Source: UBA7236 sp964638865
Lineage (GTDB): Bacteria > Bacteroidota > Bacteroidia > Chitinophagales > BACL12
DNA length: 43,477 bases
Assembly (NCBI GenBank): GCA_964638865.1
Contig: CAZXBG010000008.1
Coordinates: 1-43,477 of the forward strand
Reading direction: 5' to 3'
In this document: one piece after another, positions 1 through 9,172 of the stretch
Layout of the letters: every line of letters starts with the position of its first letter
How positions within the stretch are numbered: the first letter of the stretch is position 1
The notes under the pieces: generated by a model
What the model was told of the DNA's origin: nothing
The model's database searches: none
Seen by the model: the letters and a program-made list of their open reading frames with translations, nothing else
Program-made: the position numbers and the translations under genes

Positions 1-1
1 T

Positions 2-241
2 ATTATACTAAATGAGGTTAAAATTTATCCCAATCCCGCAGAAAATGTTTTGCATATTGAATATACAAGTGCTGAAGAAATTACAGTTCAGGTATTAAAT
101 TCTACAGGGCAAATAATTTATACAACAGCATTATTTTCTATAAACACGGAGATCAATTTATTGCAATATAGCAGCGGGGTTTATTTATTGAAATTTATTT
201 CTGCCGATGGCGAGGCTGGTATCAGTTTCATTAAGGATTAA
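2..241 (+). CDS. T9SS type A sorting domain protein, C-terminal fragment
   Basis: The gene runs in from the left edge, open from base 2 to a TAA at 239-241, so only about 79 C-terminal residues are visible. They read VKIYPNPAENVLHIEY near the start and end in GVYLLKF followed by a short ISFIKD tail. This is the usual layout of the Bacteroidetes Por secretion/T9SS type A C-terminal domain: a PNP motif, a beta-rich segment ending in G-x-Y-x-x-K, and a short basic tail. In that family the domain directs an exported protein across the outer membrane by the type IX system and is then cleaved off. The function of the mature protein lies outside the window. It converges on the helicase gene, with 20 bases between the stops. 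Confidence 0.85.
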   Translation: MILNEVKIYPNPAENVLHIEYTSAEEITVQVLNSTGQIIYTTALFSINTEINLLQYSSGVYLLKFISADGEAGISFIKD

Positions 242-261
242 TGATTTTATTATCATCAAAG

Positions 262-2727
262 TTATTGATTTTCCACAACCATCTTTTTTATCCGATCACT
301 TAATTTTTCAGAAGTTAATTTATCTCTCAAACTATCTACAACGATAGGGAATGCGAAGGGAGAAAATTTTTCGGTATATCTGATCATAATTTCGCTTTTT
401 TGAATACGAAGCAATGCAGTGCGCAAACGTGCATTTTCCATTTGTCCATATAATATTTCATCATAAGCCTGTTTTAGCAGCAAATTATCCGGTTCATATT
501 CGCGGAGAACGTCAAAAATTAATTGTGCGGAGGATTGCAAATGTCTGCTTCGTTTTAATTCGCCCGGATAACCCTGAAAAACCATTCCGGAAATAATGGA
601 AATATCCCGAAATTTTCGCCGAGCCATTTCTGTGGCATTCACCGAATTAAAAAGATCGGATTCCATTTCTTTCAGATCGAATAAGAAACGAATTGTATTT
701 ACATCAATAGGAATTTTTTCGTTACACAATAATTCAAATCCATAATCATTCATTGCAACCGAAATACTCATCGGTTTTATTTTACCCAAACGAAATGCGG
801 TGAGGCCGGCCATTACTTCGTGCACAACCCGTCCCTCAAAAGGAAAAATAAAAATATGTGTCCCCTCTATACTTTCTGTAATTTCGATTAATAATTGTTT
901 AGTATCCGGAATGAGTGATCTGTATTTTTGAAGGGATAACAAAGGTTCCAATAATTGAAATTCGATATTATGCATTTCATTTACTGCAGATTTGCCTAAT
1001 TGTAAACGCATTAATTCTGCCATATATCCCGAAAGTGGCATTCGGCCTCCCATGTAAGAGGCAGTAGCTGCTTTTTGCTCTTTTACTTTGCGAACAAAAG
1101 CGGTCATATCTTTCAACATCAGAAACTCGACACACATTCCTGCGAACCAAAAAACGTCTCCGGGTTTTAGAGAGGCGATAAAATATTCCTCAATTGTTCC
1201 CAATGTTCCACCTTTCAAATATGCTACACGCACCACAGGATCACTTACAATTGTTCCTATTTGCAACCGATGTTTAAGTGCTGCATTTTTATTTACGATG
1301 CGATATAAATTATCCACTTTCGCAACTTTAATAAATTCATCGTATGCTTGTAAAGTATTTCCTCCTTGGGTAATACTTTTTAATAACCAGTTCCACTCGT
1401 CATGATTCATTAAATGATATGCGTGTGTTGTTTTCACCTCCTGATATAATTCCTCTGCATTAAATCCGCCACCTATGGAAAGGGAAACCATATATTGCAA
1501 GAGCACGTCAAAACACATAATAGCAGGTTCTCTTTTTTCTACAACATTTTCATTTATAGCTTGTTTTATGGCAGATATTTCCACTAATTCCAATGCATTT
1601 GTTGGAATAAAAAATATTTTAGAAACGGCACCGGGCTGATGTCCGCTTCTGCCTGCTCGTTGGGTGAATCGTGCAACTCCTTTTGGAGACCCAATTTGAA
1701 TAACCGTATCCACAGGACGAAAGTCAACACCGAGATCAAGACTTGAGGTGCATACTACAGCTTTCAAATTTCCGGAGTGCAAATTTTCTTCCACCCATTC
1801 GCGCACCTCCGTTGATAAACTTCCATGGTGCATAGCAATTAAGCCGGCTAATTCCTCGTCAAAATTTAAAATATGGTGATACCAGATCTCCGCCATTGCC
1901 CTTGTATTTGTAAAAACTAAAGTAGTACTTGCATTATTAATAATTTCAACAATCTGAGGCAATAATTTTAATCCGATATGTCCTGCCCAGGGCAATACAT
2001 CAATAGTATCGGGAATAACGGTCGTGATATCAATTTCTTTTTTATTTTCTGACCGGATAATAATGGAATTTTCATCCATATCATTTTTTCCCAGCAACAC
2101 TTCCATTGCTTCCACCAAATTTCCGATGGTTGCACTAATTGCCCAAACACGAAGTGAACGGTTTTTTTCTGCAACAATTCCCTTTAATCTTGAAAGCGCA
2201 AGCTCCACCTGCACTCCCCTTTTACTGCCGAGCAATTCGTGCCACTCATCAACTACCACACATTCGAGATCAAAAAAAAGTTCGCCGTAATTATTACCGC
2301 ATAATAATACATGTAAACTCTCCGGAGTAATAATTAAAACTTCCGGCATTTGTTTTTTTTGCGCTTGTTTTGTTTTTGAAGAAACATCTCCGGTTCGCAA
2401 TTCTACACGCCAATTTAATTCCATCAGGTCGCAGGCATTCTGCAATGCATTTCTGATGTCTTTTGCAAGTGCGCGCAAGGGGGAAATCCATAAAACTTTG
2501 AGTGAAGAATTTACTTTTTTATCCTGAATGGAAGTAGTATTTTGTTTTTCTAATGCCTCTGCAAGAATCGGAATAAACATTGCGTAGGTTTTACCGCTTC
2601 CGGTTGGAGCATTTAATAACCCGTTGTAACCCTCGTGGTAAGCCTGTGTTATATGTTTTTGAAAATCGTATTCCTGCCATTTTTTAACAGCATACCATTT
2701 TTCTACAATTTCAAAATAATCTGACAC
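262..2727 (-). CDS. Lhr-type DEXH-box helicase (ligase-associated family)
   Basis: An 821-aa superfamily 2 helicase. Visible motifs in order: APTGSGKT at residues 40-47 (motif I), TPES near 134 (Ib), DEWH at 160-163 (motif II), SAT at 198-200 (III), TSSLDLGVDF at 327-336 (V) and QRAGRSGH at 356-363 (VI). A long C-terminal region, as in Lhr-like proteins, follows. Length and the DEWHELLGSKRG signature fit the family called ligase-associated DNA damage response DEXH-box helicase, whose genes often sit with an ATP-dependent DNA ligase, an exonuclease and a phosphoesterase. None of those partners is in this window, so a DNA repair role is inferred from family only. The start is GTG at 2727. It lies 39 bases downstream of the GH57 gene on the same strand and may be cotranscribed with it. 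Confidence 0.88.
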   Translation of the reverse strand: MSDYFEIVEKWYAVKKWQEYDFQKHITQAYHEGYNGLLNAPTGSGKTYAMFIPILAEALEKQNTTSIQDKKVNSSLKVLWISPLRALAKDIRNALQNACDLMELNWRVELRTGDVSSKTKQAQKKQMPEVLIITPESLHVLLCGNNYGELFFDLECVVVDEWHELLGSKRGVQVELALSRLKGIVAEKNRSLRVWAISATIGNLVEAMEVLLGKNDMDENSIIIRSENKKEIDITTVIPDTIDVLPWAGHIGLKLLPQIVEIINNASTTLVFTNTRAMAEIWYHHILNFDEELAGLIAMHHGSLSTEVREWVEENLHSGNLKAVVCTSSLDLGVDFRPVDTVIQIGSPKGVARFTQRAGRSGHQPGAVSKIFFIPTNALELVEISAIKQAINENVVEKREPAIMCFDVLLQYMVSLSIGGGFNAEELYQEVKTTHAYHLMNHDEWNWLLKSITQGGNTLQAYDEFIKVAKVDNLYRIVNKNAALKHRLQIGTIVSDPVVRVAYLKGGTLGTIEEYFIASLKPGDVFWFAGMCVEFLMLKDMTAFVRKVKEQKAATASYMGGRMPLSGYMAELMRLQLGKSAVNEMHNIEFQLLEPLLSLQKYRSLIPDTKQLLIEITESIEGTHIFIFPFEGRVVHEVMAGLTAFRLGKIKPMSISVAMNDYGFELLCNEKIPIDVNTIRFLFDLKEMESDLFNSVNATEMARRKFRDISIISGMVFQGYPGELKRSRHLQSSAQLIFDVLREYEPDNLLLKQAYDEILYGQMENARLRTALLRIQKSEIMIRYTEKFSPFAFPIVVDSLRDKLTSEKLSDRIKKMVVENQ

Positions 2728-2766
2728 CCGAAATACGCATTTAATTATTGAAAGGTAAGAAAAAAA

Positions 2767-5193
2767 TCAGAAACGAATATGGAGTTGTTCACCAAGTGCC
2801 TTAAATTTTAAAAGCCACTTTTTATATTCTGTTTCGCCGAGCGATTTTATAAACTTATCATTGCCTATAAAATCTTTCCCAATCCTAAAAAACTTATTTT
2901 GTATCTTCCACAACCGGAATTTAAGTTTGAGTTCATTCATCTGAATTAATATCTTACTTAACATCTCCAAATACGAAATATCGTGCACTTTTAAACTGAG
3001 TAAATTCACCAGTTCATACAATTTATTGGAAACGGCAAAGGAAATATTTTCCGTATCAAGGTCTACTTTCCAGCGTATTGCCTCATCTACCATTTGCTCC
3101 AGTTTAAATATATTGGGTCTTTTCGCTTTAAAAATATTTTTCAATTCAGCATTAATAAAAGCGCGTGTATTTACTTTTAATAAATCCGGTATATGCTTTT
3201 TTTGCTGTTGTAACATATTTACAAGCGTGTAGGTGCTCTCATATATTTTTTTGTAACTTTCTTCTGCAGCATCAATATCCTTTTGCAATAAATTATTTAC
3301 AATTCTTTCCTGTTCATCTTTAAAAAGATCGCTAAAGGAAAAGGACTGATAACCAAAACTTTCTTTTATTAAGGTTATTACAGCGCTGAGGTCACTTTTT
3401 CGGAATGCATCCCTTATCTTTAAAAACAATTCCTCAAATTTTTCCGCATCCATATTCTCCGCATATCCTCCGATAATATTGTGTTCTCCGAGATACAAGG
3501 CAGCGAATAAAAAGTTTTCCCGTGCAAAGGTAAATTTAGAGGTGAGGTTAATTTTACCTACCGAAACAATATGATTTCCTGCTCCCATTTTTTCGAAAAA
3601 CTCGCTGTTCATTTTGTAATTGAACATTTCAGTATTCTCGGGAATATCTTCAAACAAACTTTCAATAGCATGGTGCATACCCACCTTTGTAAGCGTAAGT
3701 CTGCCCGGCCTAATTTCCTGCTCATACAATTCACCCGCATTTTTATATTTCTCGAGATTTGTTGGAGCTAAGGAAAGCAACTGCAAAAAATCTACATACA
3801 ATATGCTGGAAGTTTCATGTTCTGCAATCTGAATTACGCGGTCGGCATATTGCAATATTTGTTTAGTTTCAATTCTGCTTATCTCATCAAAAAACCATCC
3901 GCAACTTGTGAACATCAACATTGCATGTCGCTGCATTTCGAGCAGGCGTACCAATTTTACTTTTTGTTCTTCCGTGATTTTTATCGCACAATATTTTGCA
4001 AAAAATGGTTCTATAACATTTTCATTTCTATTGAGAACAAGTTCAATATATTTATTGCGCAGTTGCCAAGGTGATGTAGTAAATTCAGAAACTTCTTTTT
4101 CAAAAATAATATCCACCTGATCTTTTAACCAATTAAGCGCATTTCGCAAAGGTGCTCTCCATTTTTGATGATATTCGGGATGCCCGCCATCGTTACAACC
4201 ACAGTTACTTTTCCAGCGTTCTACACCGTGAACGCAGCTCCAACTGCTGTTTTCCACTATCTGAATTTCCTGTTGTGCGGGAAAAAGATCTAAAAATTCA
4301 CCATAATTTGTAATCACAACATCTTCTGTTTGCTGAAGATTATTAATACAGGCAGCCAATGCCATATCTCCCCTATAATGATGATGTCCATAAGATTCAC
4401 CATCGGTTGCAATATGCATTAAATGTGGCTCCGATTTATTGAGATCAATTGCATTTAATAAGGAATCAGAAAATAATTTACCGGAATTCAACAAACCATT
4501 AAATGCAACTTCCCTCGAAATTTTTCCGTTATAAAAAAATAAATTAATGCTTCTTCCGGAAGGTAATTTATATAAATATGGAACTCCGGTATCAAAGGTA
4601 TCGGTATTCGTAATTTCATTCCAAACCAGTTCGTTATTATTTCTGAATGCCTTTGCCTGGCGCGGAGCAAGAATGGTAAAATGTATATTATTTTGTGCTA
4701 ATAATTCCAGTGTTTCGGTGTCTACTGCAGTTTCGGCCAACCACATTCCTTCAGGTGCGCGTTGAAATCTTTTTGTAAAATCGCTGATTCCCCATAAAAT
4801 TTGTGTTTCCTTATCGCGTGAGCAAGCAAGTGGCATTATAATATGATTGTAAACCTGTGCAATTGCATTTCCGTGTCCATTGTGCTTCTGCCGACTCCGC
4901 ACATCGGCAATAATGATGTTGTGATATGCGTCAGGGTCCTGTTTTTCGAGCCATGATAATAATGTAGGACCAAAATTGTAACTGATATTGGTATAATTGT
5001 TTACAATATTGATGATCCTTTGTTCTTCGTTTAGCATGCGGGAAGCGCCATTCGGACCGTAACATTCTGCTGAAATTCGTTCGTTCCAATCGTGGTAGGG
5101 TGATGCGGATTCTTGTTTTTCAATTGCCTCAAGCCAGGCGTTTTCTCTCGGTGGCTGATAAAAATGGCCGTGTATGCAAATGTATTTTTTCAC
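2767..5193 (-). CDS. GH57 family glycoside hydrolase with DUF3536-type C-terminal region
   Basis: An 808-aa protein whose N-terminal 300 residues are a GH57 catalytic domain. It opens with IHGHFYQPPREN (H8, H10). GHGNAIAQVYNH lies at about 106-117, and GMWLAETAVD at 149-158 carries the glutamate (E154) at the usual nucleophile position. ATDGESYGHHH at 262-272 carries D264, the likely acid/base. GH57 enzymes act on alpha-glucans (amylase, branching, 4-alpha-glucanotransferase or alpha-galactosidase activities); the sequence alone does not tell which. The long helical C-terminal part resembles the DUF3536 extension seen in Bacteroidetes relatives. There is no signal peptide, so it is probably cytoplasmic. 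The start is GTG at 5193, supported by the conserved YICIHGH beginning. A TAttTTTG box ends 5 bases upstream of it. Confidence 0.88.
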   Translation of the reverse strand: MKKYICIHGHFYQPPRENAWLEAIEKQESASPYHDWNERISAECYGPNGASRMLNEEQRIINIVNNYTNISYNFGPTLLSWLEKQDPDAYHNIIIADVRSRQKHNGHGNAIAQVYNHIIMPLACSRDKETQILWGISDFTKRFQRAPEGMWLAETAVDTETLELLAQNNIHFTILAPRQAKAFRNNNELVWNEITNTDTFDTGVPYLYKLPSGRSINLFFYNGKISREVAFNGLLNSGKLFSDSLLNAIDLNKSEPHLMHIATDGESYGHHHYRGDMALAACINNLQQTEDVVITNYGEFLDLFPAQQEIQIVENSSWSCVHGVERWKSNCGCNDGGHPEYHQKWRAPLRNALNWLKDQVDIIFEKEVSEFTTSPWQLRNKYIELVLNRNENVIEPFFAKYCAIKITEEQKVKLVRLLEMQRHAMLMFTSCGWFFDEISRIETKQILQYADRVIQIAEHETSSILYVDFLQLLSLAPTNLEKYKNAGELYEQEIRPGRLTLTKVGMHHAIESLFEDIPENTEMFNYKMNSEFFEKMGAGNHIVSVGKINLTSKFTFARENFLFAALYLGEHNIIGGYAENMDAEKFEELFLKIRDAFRKSDLSAVITLIKESFGYQSFSFSDLFKDEQERIVNNLLQKDIDAAEESYKKIYESTYTLVNMLQQQKKHIPDLLKVNTRAFINAELKNIFKAKRPNIFKLEQMVDEAIRWKVDLDTENISFAVSNKLYELVNLLSLKVHDISYLEMLSKILIQMNELKLKFRLWKIQNKFFRIGKDFIGNDKFIKSLGETEYKKWLLKFKALGEQLHIRF

Positions 5194-5198
5194 TGATG

Positions 5199-5206
5199 CA
5201 AAAATA
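5199..5206 (-). promoter_or_regulatory. -7 promoter element for the GH57 gene
   Basis: On the minus strand this reads TATTTTTG, an exact match to the Bacteroidetes TAnnTTTG box. Only 5 bases separate it from the GTG start at 5193, so transcription would begin at or next to the start codon. The nearest upstream TTG has a 12-base spacer, shorter than the usual 17-23, so the -33 part is unconvincing. Confidence 0.5.
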
Positions 5207-5270
5207 GGAGGATTTTATCAAGGAAAGGCTGACAATGCGCAGAACAAAAAATATTAATTGTAAAACAATA

Positions 5271-5305
5271 AAAAAGGATCCCGCCATTTTAACAGACGAG
5301 ATCCC
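5271..5305 (-). terminator. Rho-independent terminator for the 5351-5812 gene
   Basis: Read on the minus strand, a GGATC...GATCC stem extends inward with G-C and G-U pairs (about 9 bp in all, one bulge possible) around an A/T-rich loop of about 9 bases, followed by a run of six T. It lies about 45 bases beyond the stop of the short T9SS gene and ends its transcript before the GH57 promoter region. Confidence 0.7.
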
Positions 5306-5350
5306 ACATTTTGTATAACTAAACCACTAAAAATTACCTGTTAAGCCTAA

Positions 5351-5812
5351 TTAGAACTTAACAAATGATTGAGAAGAAGTTTTACTGTCAACCTGAACTT
5401 TTATAACATAAGATCCTGGCACCAAAGGAATAACATCCAATTTAACGAAACCATTTGCTTCCACTAATTGAGCAATACCAAAACCTGTTTCATCACCCAA
5501 TAAATTGAACACTTTTACATTTGCCACTGTCAATTGTTTTACTTGAAACTGAACAGTTAAAAGATCGTGAACTGGATTTGGGAAAATATCTACTTTTAAT
5601 TTACCCACAGTATTTATCACAACACCTAAAATTTTCATATCACCCATTAAAGGAACTGCTATATTTTTAACTGCTAAACCATTTGCAATTTTTCCAAAGT
5701 TTGTTGCTGCCCCGGTGGTAATGTCAACTATATTTGAATTGCAATAATATATAACGTTTGAAAATATTATAAAGAACATTATCGGTTTTCCGACGCAACT
5801 ATTTTTATACAC
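5351..5812 (-). CDS. Small protein with T9SS type A sorting domain, possibly truncated
   Basis: A 153-aa reading frame starting with GTG at 5812; an internal ATG at 5779 gives 142 aa and a better exposed hydrophobic N-terminus (MFFIIFSNVIYY). The C-terminal 80 residues are a clear T9SS type A domain: KVDIFPNPVHDLLTVQF, a VKVFNLLG strand, and a final GSYVIKVQV then SSQSFVKF tail. The N-terminal 65 residues show no recognisable domain and are too short for a normal passenger protein. It may be a remnant of a larger surface protein or a very small exported peptide. It has its own terminator at 5271-5305. It is divergent from the 5902 gene, with 89 bases between them. Coding is well supported by the C-terminus; the start is uncertain. 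Confidence 0.65.
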   Translation of the reverse strand: MYKNSCVGKPIMFFIIFSNVIYYCNSNIVDITTGAATNFGKIANGLAVKNIAVPLMGDMKILGVVINTVGKLKVDIFPNPVHDLLTVQFQVKQLTVANVKVFNLLGDETGFGIAQLVEANGFVKLDVIPLVPGSYVIKVQVDSKTSSQSFVKF

Positions 5813-5901
5813 CCATATACGGTGGTGTTGATGCTTTAGATTTATTATTCTGAAAAATATCTACTCCTCAAATTAAGGGAAAGATGTAATTTTAAACCCT
5901 A

Positions 5902-7998
5902 ATGCTTAAAAATTGGTTTTTTATAATTGGGTTTATCGGTCTAAATGCGCTGTTGAATGCACAGGTTTCTTATGACTATAAGGTTATAGATCCCGGCAAT
6001 ATCGGTATTTTTATTACCAATTCAGGAACCTTTGGAAGGCCGGATGTAAGAAATACTCCTACCGGAGAGCCGTCAATGGAATATCCAATAAACTCCGGTA
6101 TTGAACATTTGTTTGAAGGTGGTATATGGATAGGTGCATTGGTTGATGGTCAATATCTTGTTTCCACTTCTGCAAAGGATGCGGCAAGTGGTTATACTAC
6201 AGGTTTGGCGGGATATGAATTCACTGCGGAAATCGGAAATACCATTGAACAAAGAAGCCTTTTAACCGGAAGCGATTTTTTTTCCTTCGATGCAATATCT
6301 CACGAGGATATGCTCATTGATTTCTCTGATAAAAATGTTGTTGTTCCGGGCACTCTTATTACAATTGCCGATCATACCCAACCCTTGAAAGCAGATGTAC
6401 ATTTGGAAACCTATGCATGGAATTATTCCTTTGCCGATTATTTTGTAATATTTAATTATGCCATCACAAATTCCTCCGAAAATATTTGGGACAGTGTTTG
6501 GTGCGGAATGTGGTCTGATATTGTTGTGCGCAATGTAAATGTTTCTACAGATTTCGGTTCTGCTTTTTTCAGTCACGGAGGATATGGATTTATAGATACC
6601 TTTTATACTAATTATGGATTTGATATAGATGGAGATCCAGGATTTACAAATTCATACGGCGCAATACAATTTTTAGGTATTGAGTGGAGAGACCAATTTA
6701 TACATCCCAACAATAATGGTAATTTAATTGCTAACGGATATCCTGCAGCTGATGTGAACAGTAATTTCTGGATATTTAACTCCACAGCTACTCCTCCCTA
6801 TAATGCTCCTGCAAATGATGTAGAACGTTATGATAAATTAAGGGCGGGACTAAATTATGTGGATCCCGGAATCAGAGATTTTTTACATGATCCCTCTATA
6901 AGTGGAGGACTTACCAATTTAATTTCAGCCGGTCCAATGATAAGCGTGGAGCCAGGTGAAACTTTCCATTTTGTGTTTGGTGTGGTTTGCGCAAAACAGG
7001 TTGAAGTTGGAGGAACCAGTGGAGAGGAAATGGATACTCCTGAAGCACAGGAAATATTAGCTGATCATTTAAGCTGGTCGAAAAGGACGTATCTGGGAGA
7101 AGATCAAAATGAAAACGGTGCATTAGATATTGGGGAGGATCTGGATGATGATGCTATTCTTGATCGCTATATTTTACCGGAACCTCCGGCTACACCAAAA
7201 ATGAAGGTAATAGTAAGTACCCAATCTGTGGAAATCTATTGGGATAATAAAGCAGAATTTTCTATAGATCCTATTTCAAAATTGATGGATTTTGAAGGAT
7301 ATCGCATTTATAGAACGCAGATTGGCGATGACTTTAATTTGAATATGATAAATGATGCAAACATGATCGCACAGTGGGATAATGCAGGTAATAATATCGG
7401 CTTTAACAACGGCACATCCGCAATTAAACTTACTACACCATTTATTTTTGAACTGGATACTTTTTATTACAGGTATACGCTCGACAATTTATTAAATGGA
7501 TGGCAATATTTAATAATATTGACCTCTTTTGATAGCGGTGATGAAACATTAAATATTGAAAGTCTCGAATCTTCTTATGTTGCTAATGCCGTGCAGATAT
7601 TTCCGGGAACTCTTGCAGCTGAAAACAACAGTGCACTTGAAATTGGTGTTTATCCAAATCCTTATAGAATAAATGCTGCGTGGGACGGGAGTGCCTCTAC
7701 AACCAGAAAAATAATATTTTACAATTTACCGCAACATTGCAATATTTTAATATACACACTTGGTGGAGATCTTGTTGCCACACTCACACATGACGGAGAA
7801 ACTTATAATGGAAATGATATTGATTGGTTTGAAATTTATGGAGGTAATGAAGAAACAAGAATTTTTTCCGGTGGAGAACATGCATGGGATATATTAAGTG
7901 AAAGCAACCAAACAATTACCCAGGGTATTTATTTATATTCAGTTAAAAATTCTGATACGGGTGAAATAAAACAAGGAAGGATTGTAATTATTGAATAA
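5902..7998 (+). CDS. Large secreted protein with C-terminal YPNPYR-type sorting domain
   Basis: A 698-aa protein with an N-terminal signal peptide (MLKNWFFIIGFIGLNALLNAQ, cleavage expected after about residue 20). The body is rich in aromatic residues and Asp/Asn and contains acidic stretches such as DIGEDLDDDAILD near residue 410 that could bind calcium. A fibronectin-like region follows at roughly 435-560. The last 110 residues start with EIGVYPNPYRINAAWDG and end in GIYLYSVKN and a KQGRIVIIE tail, a variant of the T9SS/FlgD-like C-terminal domain. I do not recognise the main domain, although proteins of this layout are common in Bacteroidetes. It is most likely secreted or anchored on the surface. 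The start is ATG. The 249 bases after the stop hold no supported gene. Confidence 0.75.
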   Translation: MLKNWFFIIGFIGLNALLNAQVSYDYKVIDPGNIGIFITNSGTFGRPDVRNTPTGEPSMEYPINSGIEHLFEGGIWIGALVDGQYLVSTSAKDAASGYTTGLAGYEFTAEIGNTIEQRSLLTGSDFFSFDAISHEDMLIDFSDKNVVVPGTLITIADHTQPLKADVHLETYAWNYSFADYFVIFNYAITNSSENIWDSVWCGMWSDIVVRNVNVSTDFGSAFFSHGGYGFIDTFYTNYGFDIDGDPGFTNSYGAIQFLGIEWRDQFIHPNNNGNLIANGYPAADVNSNFWIFNSTATPPYNAPANDVERYDKLRAGLNYVDPGIRDFLHDPSISGGLTNLISAGPMISVEPGETFHFVFGVVCAKQVEVGGTSGEEMDTPEAQEILADHLSWSKRTYLGEDQNENGALDIGEDLDDDAILDRYILPEPPATPKMKVIVSTQSVEIYWDNKAEFSIDPISKLMDFEGYRIYRTQIGDDFNLNMINDANMIAQWDNAGNNIGFNNGTSAIKLTTPFIFELDTFYYRYTLDNLLNGWQYLIILTSFDSGDETLNIESLESSYVANAVQIFPGTLAAENNSALEIGVYPNPYRINAAWDGSASTTRKIIFYNLPQHCNILIYTLGGDLVATLTHDGETYNGNDIDWFEIYGGNEETRIFSGGEHAWDILSESNQTITQGIYLYSVKNSDTGEIKQGRIVIIE

Positions 7999-8247
7999 CC
8001 AATAATGCGTTGTAGAAATATGGATAAATATTATATCGTATTGAAATATACCTCAGTAACCGAACCGGTGCTTTTCATATAAACCCTTCAGACGATATTC
8101 TATCTTTATTAGTTGCATCACATATCATTATTAGGGCAACAGTTCTCCTTTACAAAAAATTAATTTATAAAAATTTTGCCCTTTCCTTGGAATTCTAAAA
8201 ACATAATCCTAATTTGGATTATTATTTCACATTATAAACAAACACTT

Positions 8248-9036
8248 ATGAAAAAAAGATTACTAATACTCGTGTTATCCATTGGGATGATGGGTCTCAC
8301 ACAAAGCAAAGCAGCTATTTCCGCATTTTGTTTCACTGACGCTTTTGGTTATGTAGCTGATGTTACAGCAACTAAAACTGCTCCGGGACATTGGGAATTA
8401 TCTGGCACAGCCAACGTTTTAACCGGTTACGACTGGGCTGTTTCCGGTTCTTATCACAAAGAATCTGACGTTTGGACCCTAACCTTTACAAACACAATGC
8501 CTGACGGTTGTACGTTTTATGTAGACTATTTTACATATACTTCCTATTCTTACGGCGGTGGAACTATTTTCTTTAACTGGACTTCTTATTGTTTTGCAGC
8601 ACCACTTAGTTCAGGATCAGGTTCAACAACCTGGACTACCAGTCCTTGTGCTTTCAAAACCAGCCCAAGCGAACCAATCGGTCCAATGTCAGTTGATGAA
8701 ACAATTTCTTCTAAACCCGTTGTGAATTTTGCGCCAATTCCTGGTGGAACCATTTTTGGTGATGTATTTATTGAAGCTAACCTTACCGTTGTAAACAATA
8801 GCCAAAACAACATCGCTATCAGCTACGAAATTTCTGATGCATCTAATGTTGAGATCGCTATTTACAACCATGTAGGTCAGTTTGTTACTACTATCGTTAA
8901 TGAAAACAAAACTGAAGGTTTCTACAATACTTATTGGGATGGTAAAACAACTAATGGTGTTGATGCATTGGAAGGTATGTATATCGTTGTTATGAAATCT
9001 AATGGCGAATCAATTTCTTCTAAGTTTGTAAAATAA
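8248..9036 (+). CDS. Secreted protein of unknown function with FlgD-like/T9SS C-terminus
   Basis: A 262-aa protein read from the ATG at 8248. A frame open further upstream, to 8176, adds 24 residues that would bury the signal peptide, so I prefer MKKRLLILVLSIGMMG followed by LTQSKAA. The mature part is Thr/Ser/Tyr/Gly-rich with four cysteines (in SAFCF, DGCTF, SYCFA and SPCAF), consistent with two disulfides. The last 70 residues (ISYEISDASNVEIAIYNHVG, then YWDGKTTNGVDALEGMYIV and a SSKFVK tail) resemble the FlgD Ig-like/T9SS type A fold. It is monocistronic: 249 bases of noncoding DNA lie before it and a strong terminator after it. Codons favour AAC, TTC, TAC, GGT and GCT more than neighbouring genes, suggesting high expression. 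Function unknown. Confidence 0.75.
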   Translation: MKKRLLILVLSIGMMGLTQSKAAISAFCFTDAFGYVADVTATKTAPGHWELSGTANVLTGYDWAVSGSYHKESDVWTLTFTNTMPDGCTFYVDYFTYTSYSYGGGTIFFNWTSYCFAAPLSSGSGSTTWTTSPCAFKTSPSEPIGPMSVDETISSKPVVNFAPIPGGTIFGDVFIEANLTVVNNSQNNIAISYEISDASNVEIAIYNHVGQFVTTIVNENKTEGFYNTYWDGKTTNGVDALEGMYIVVMKSNGESISSKFVK

Positions 9037-9055
9037 TTATTACATTATTATTGAT

Positions 9056-9091
9056 AAAAAACCCTTCGGATATCTATTCGAAGGGTTTTTT
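9056..9091 (+). terminator. Rho-independent terminator after the 8248 gene
   Basis: A perfect inverted repeat AAACCCTTCG / CGAAGGGTTT (extendable through flanking A/T pairs) with a loop of about 10 bases, followed by a T run. It starts 20 bases after the stop codon. The flanking A and T runs would also allow it to work on the opposite strand, but no minus-strand gene ends here. Confidence 0.9.
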
Positions 9092-9144
9092 ATTTTGAGT
9101 TTGTTACAGGTTCTTTTCGGTATCTTTTTTTCGGGATACTGCAC

Positions 9145-9152
9145 TACCTTTG
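9145..9152 (+). promoter_or_regulatory. -7 promoter element for serA
   Basis: TACCTTTG matches TAnnTTTG exactly and lies 20 bases before the ATG at 9173, just past the preceding terminator. No TTG is visible at the expected -33 distance. Confidence 0.5.
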
Positions 9153-9172
9153 TTTTCCAAATTCAGTAGTAA

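Noticed and set aside
8019..8083. 20-codon ORF between the 5902 and 8248 genes
   Set aside because: Too short, without a family match or start signal; the chance of such a frame is high.
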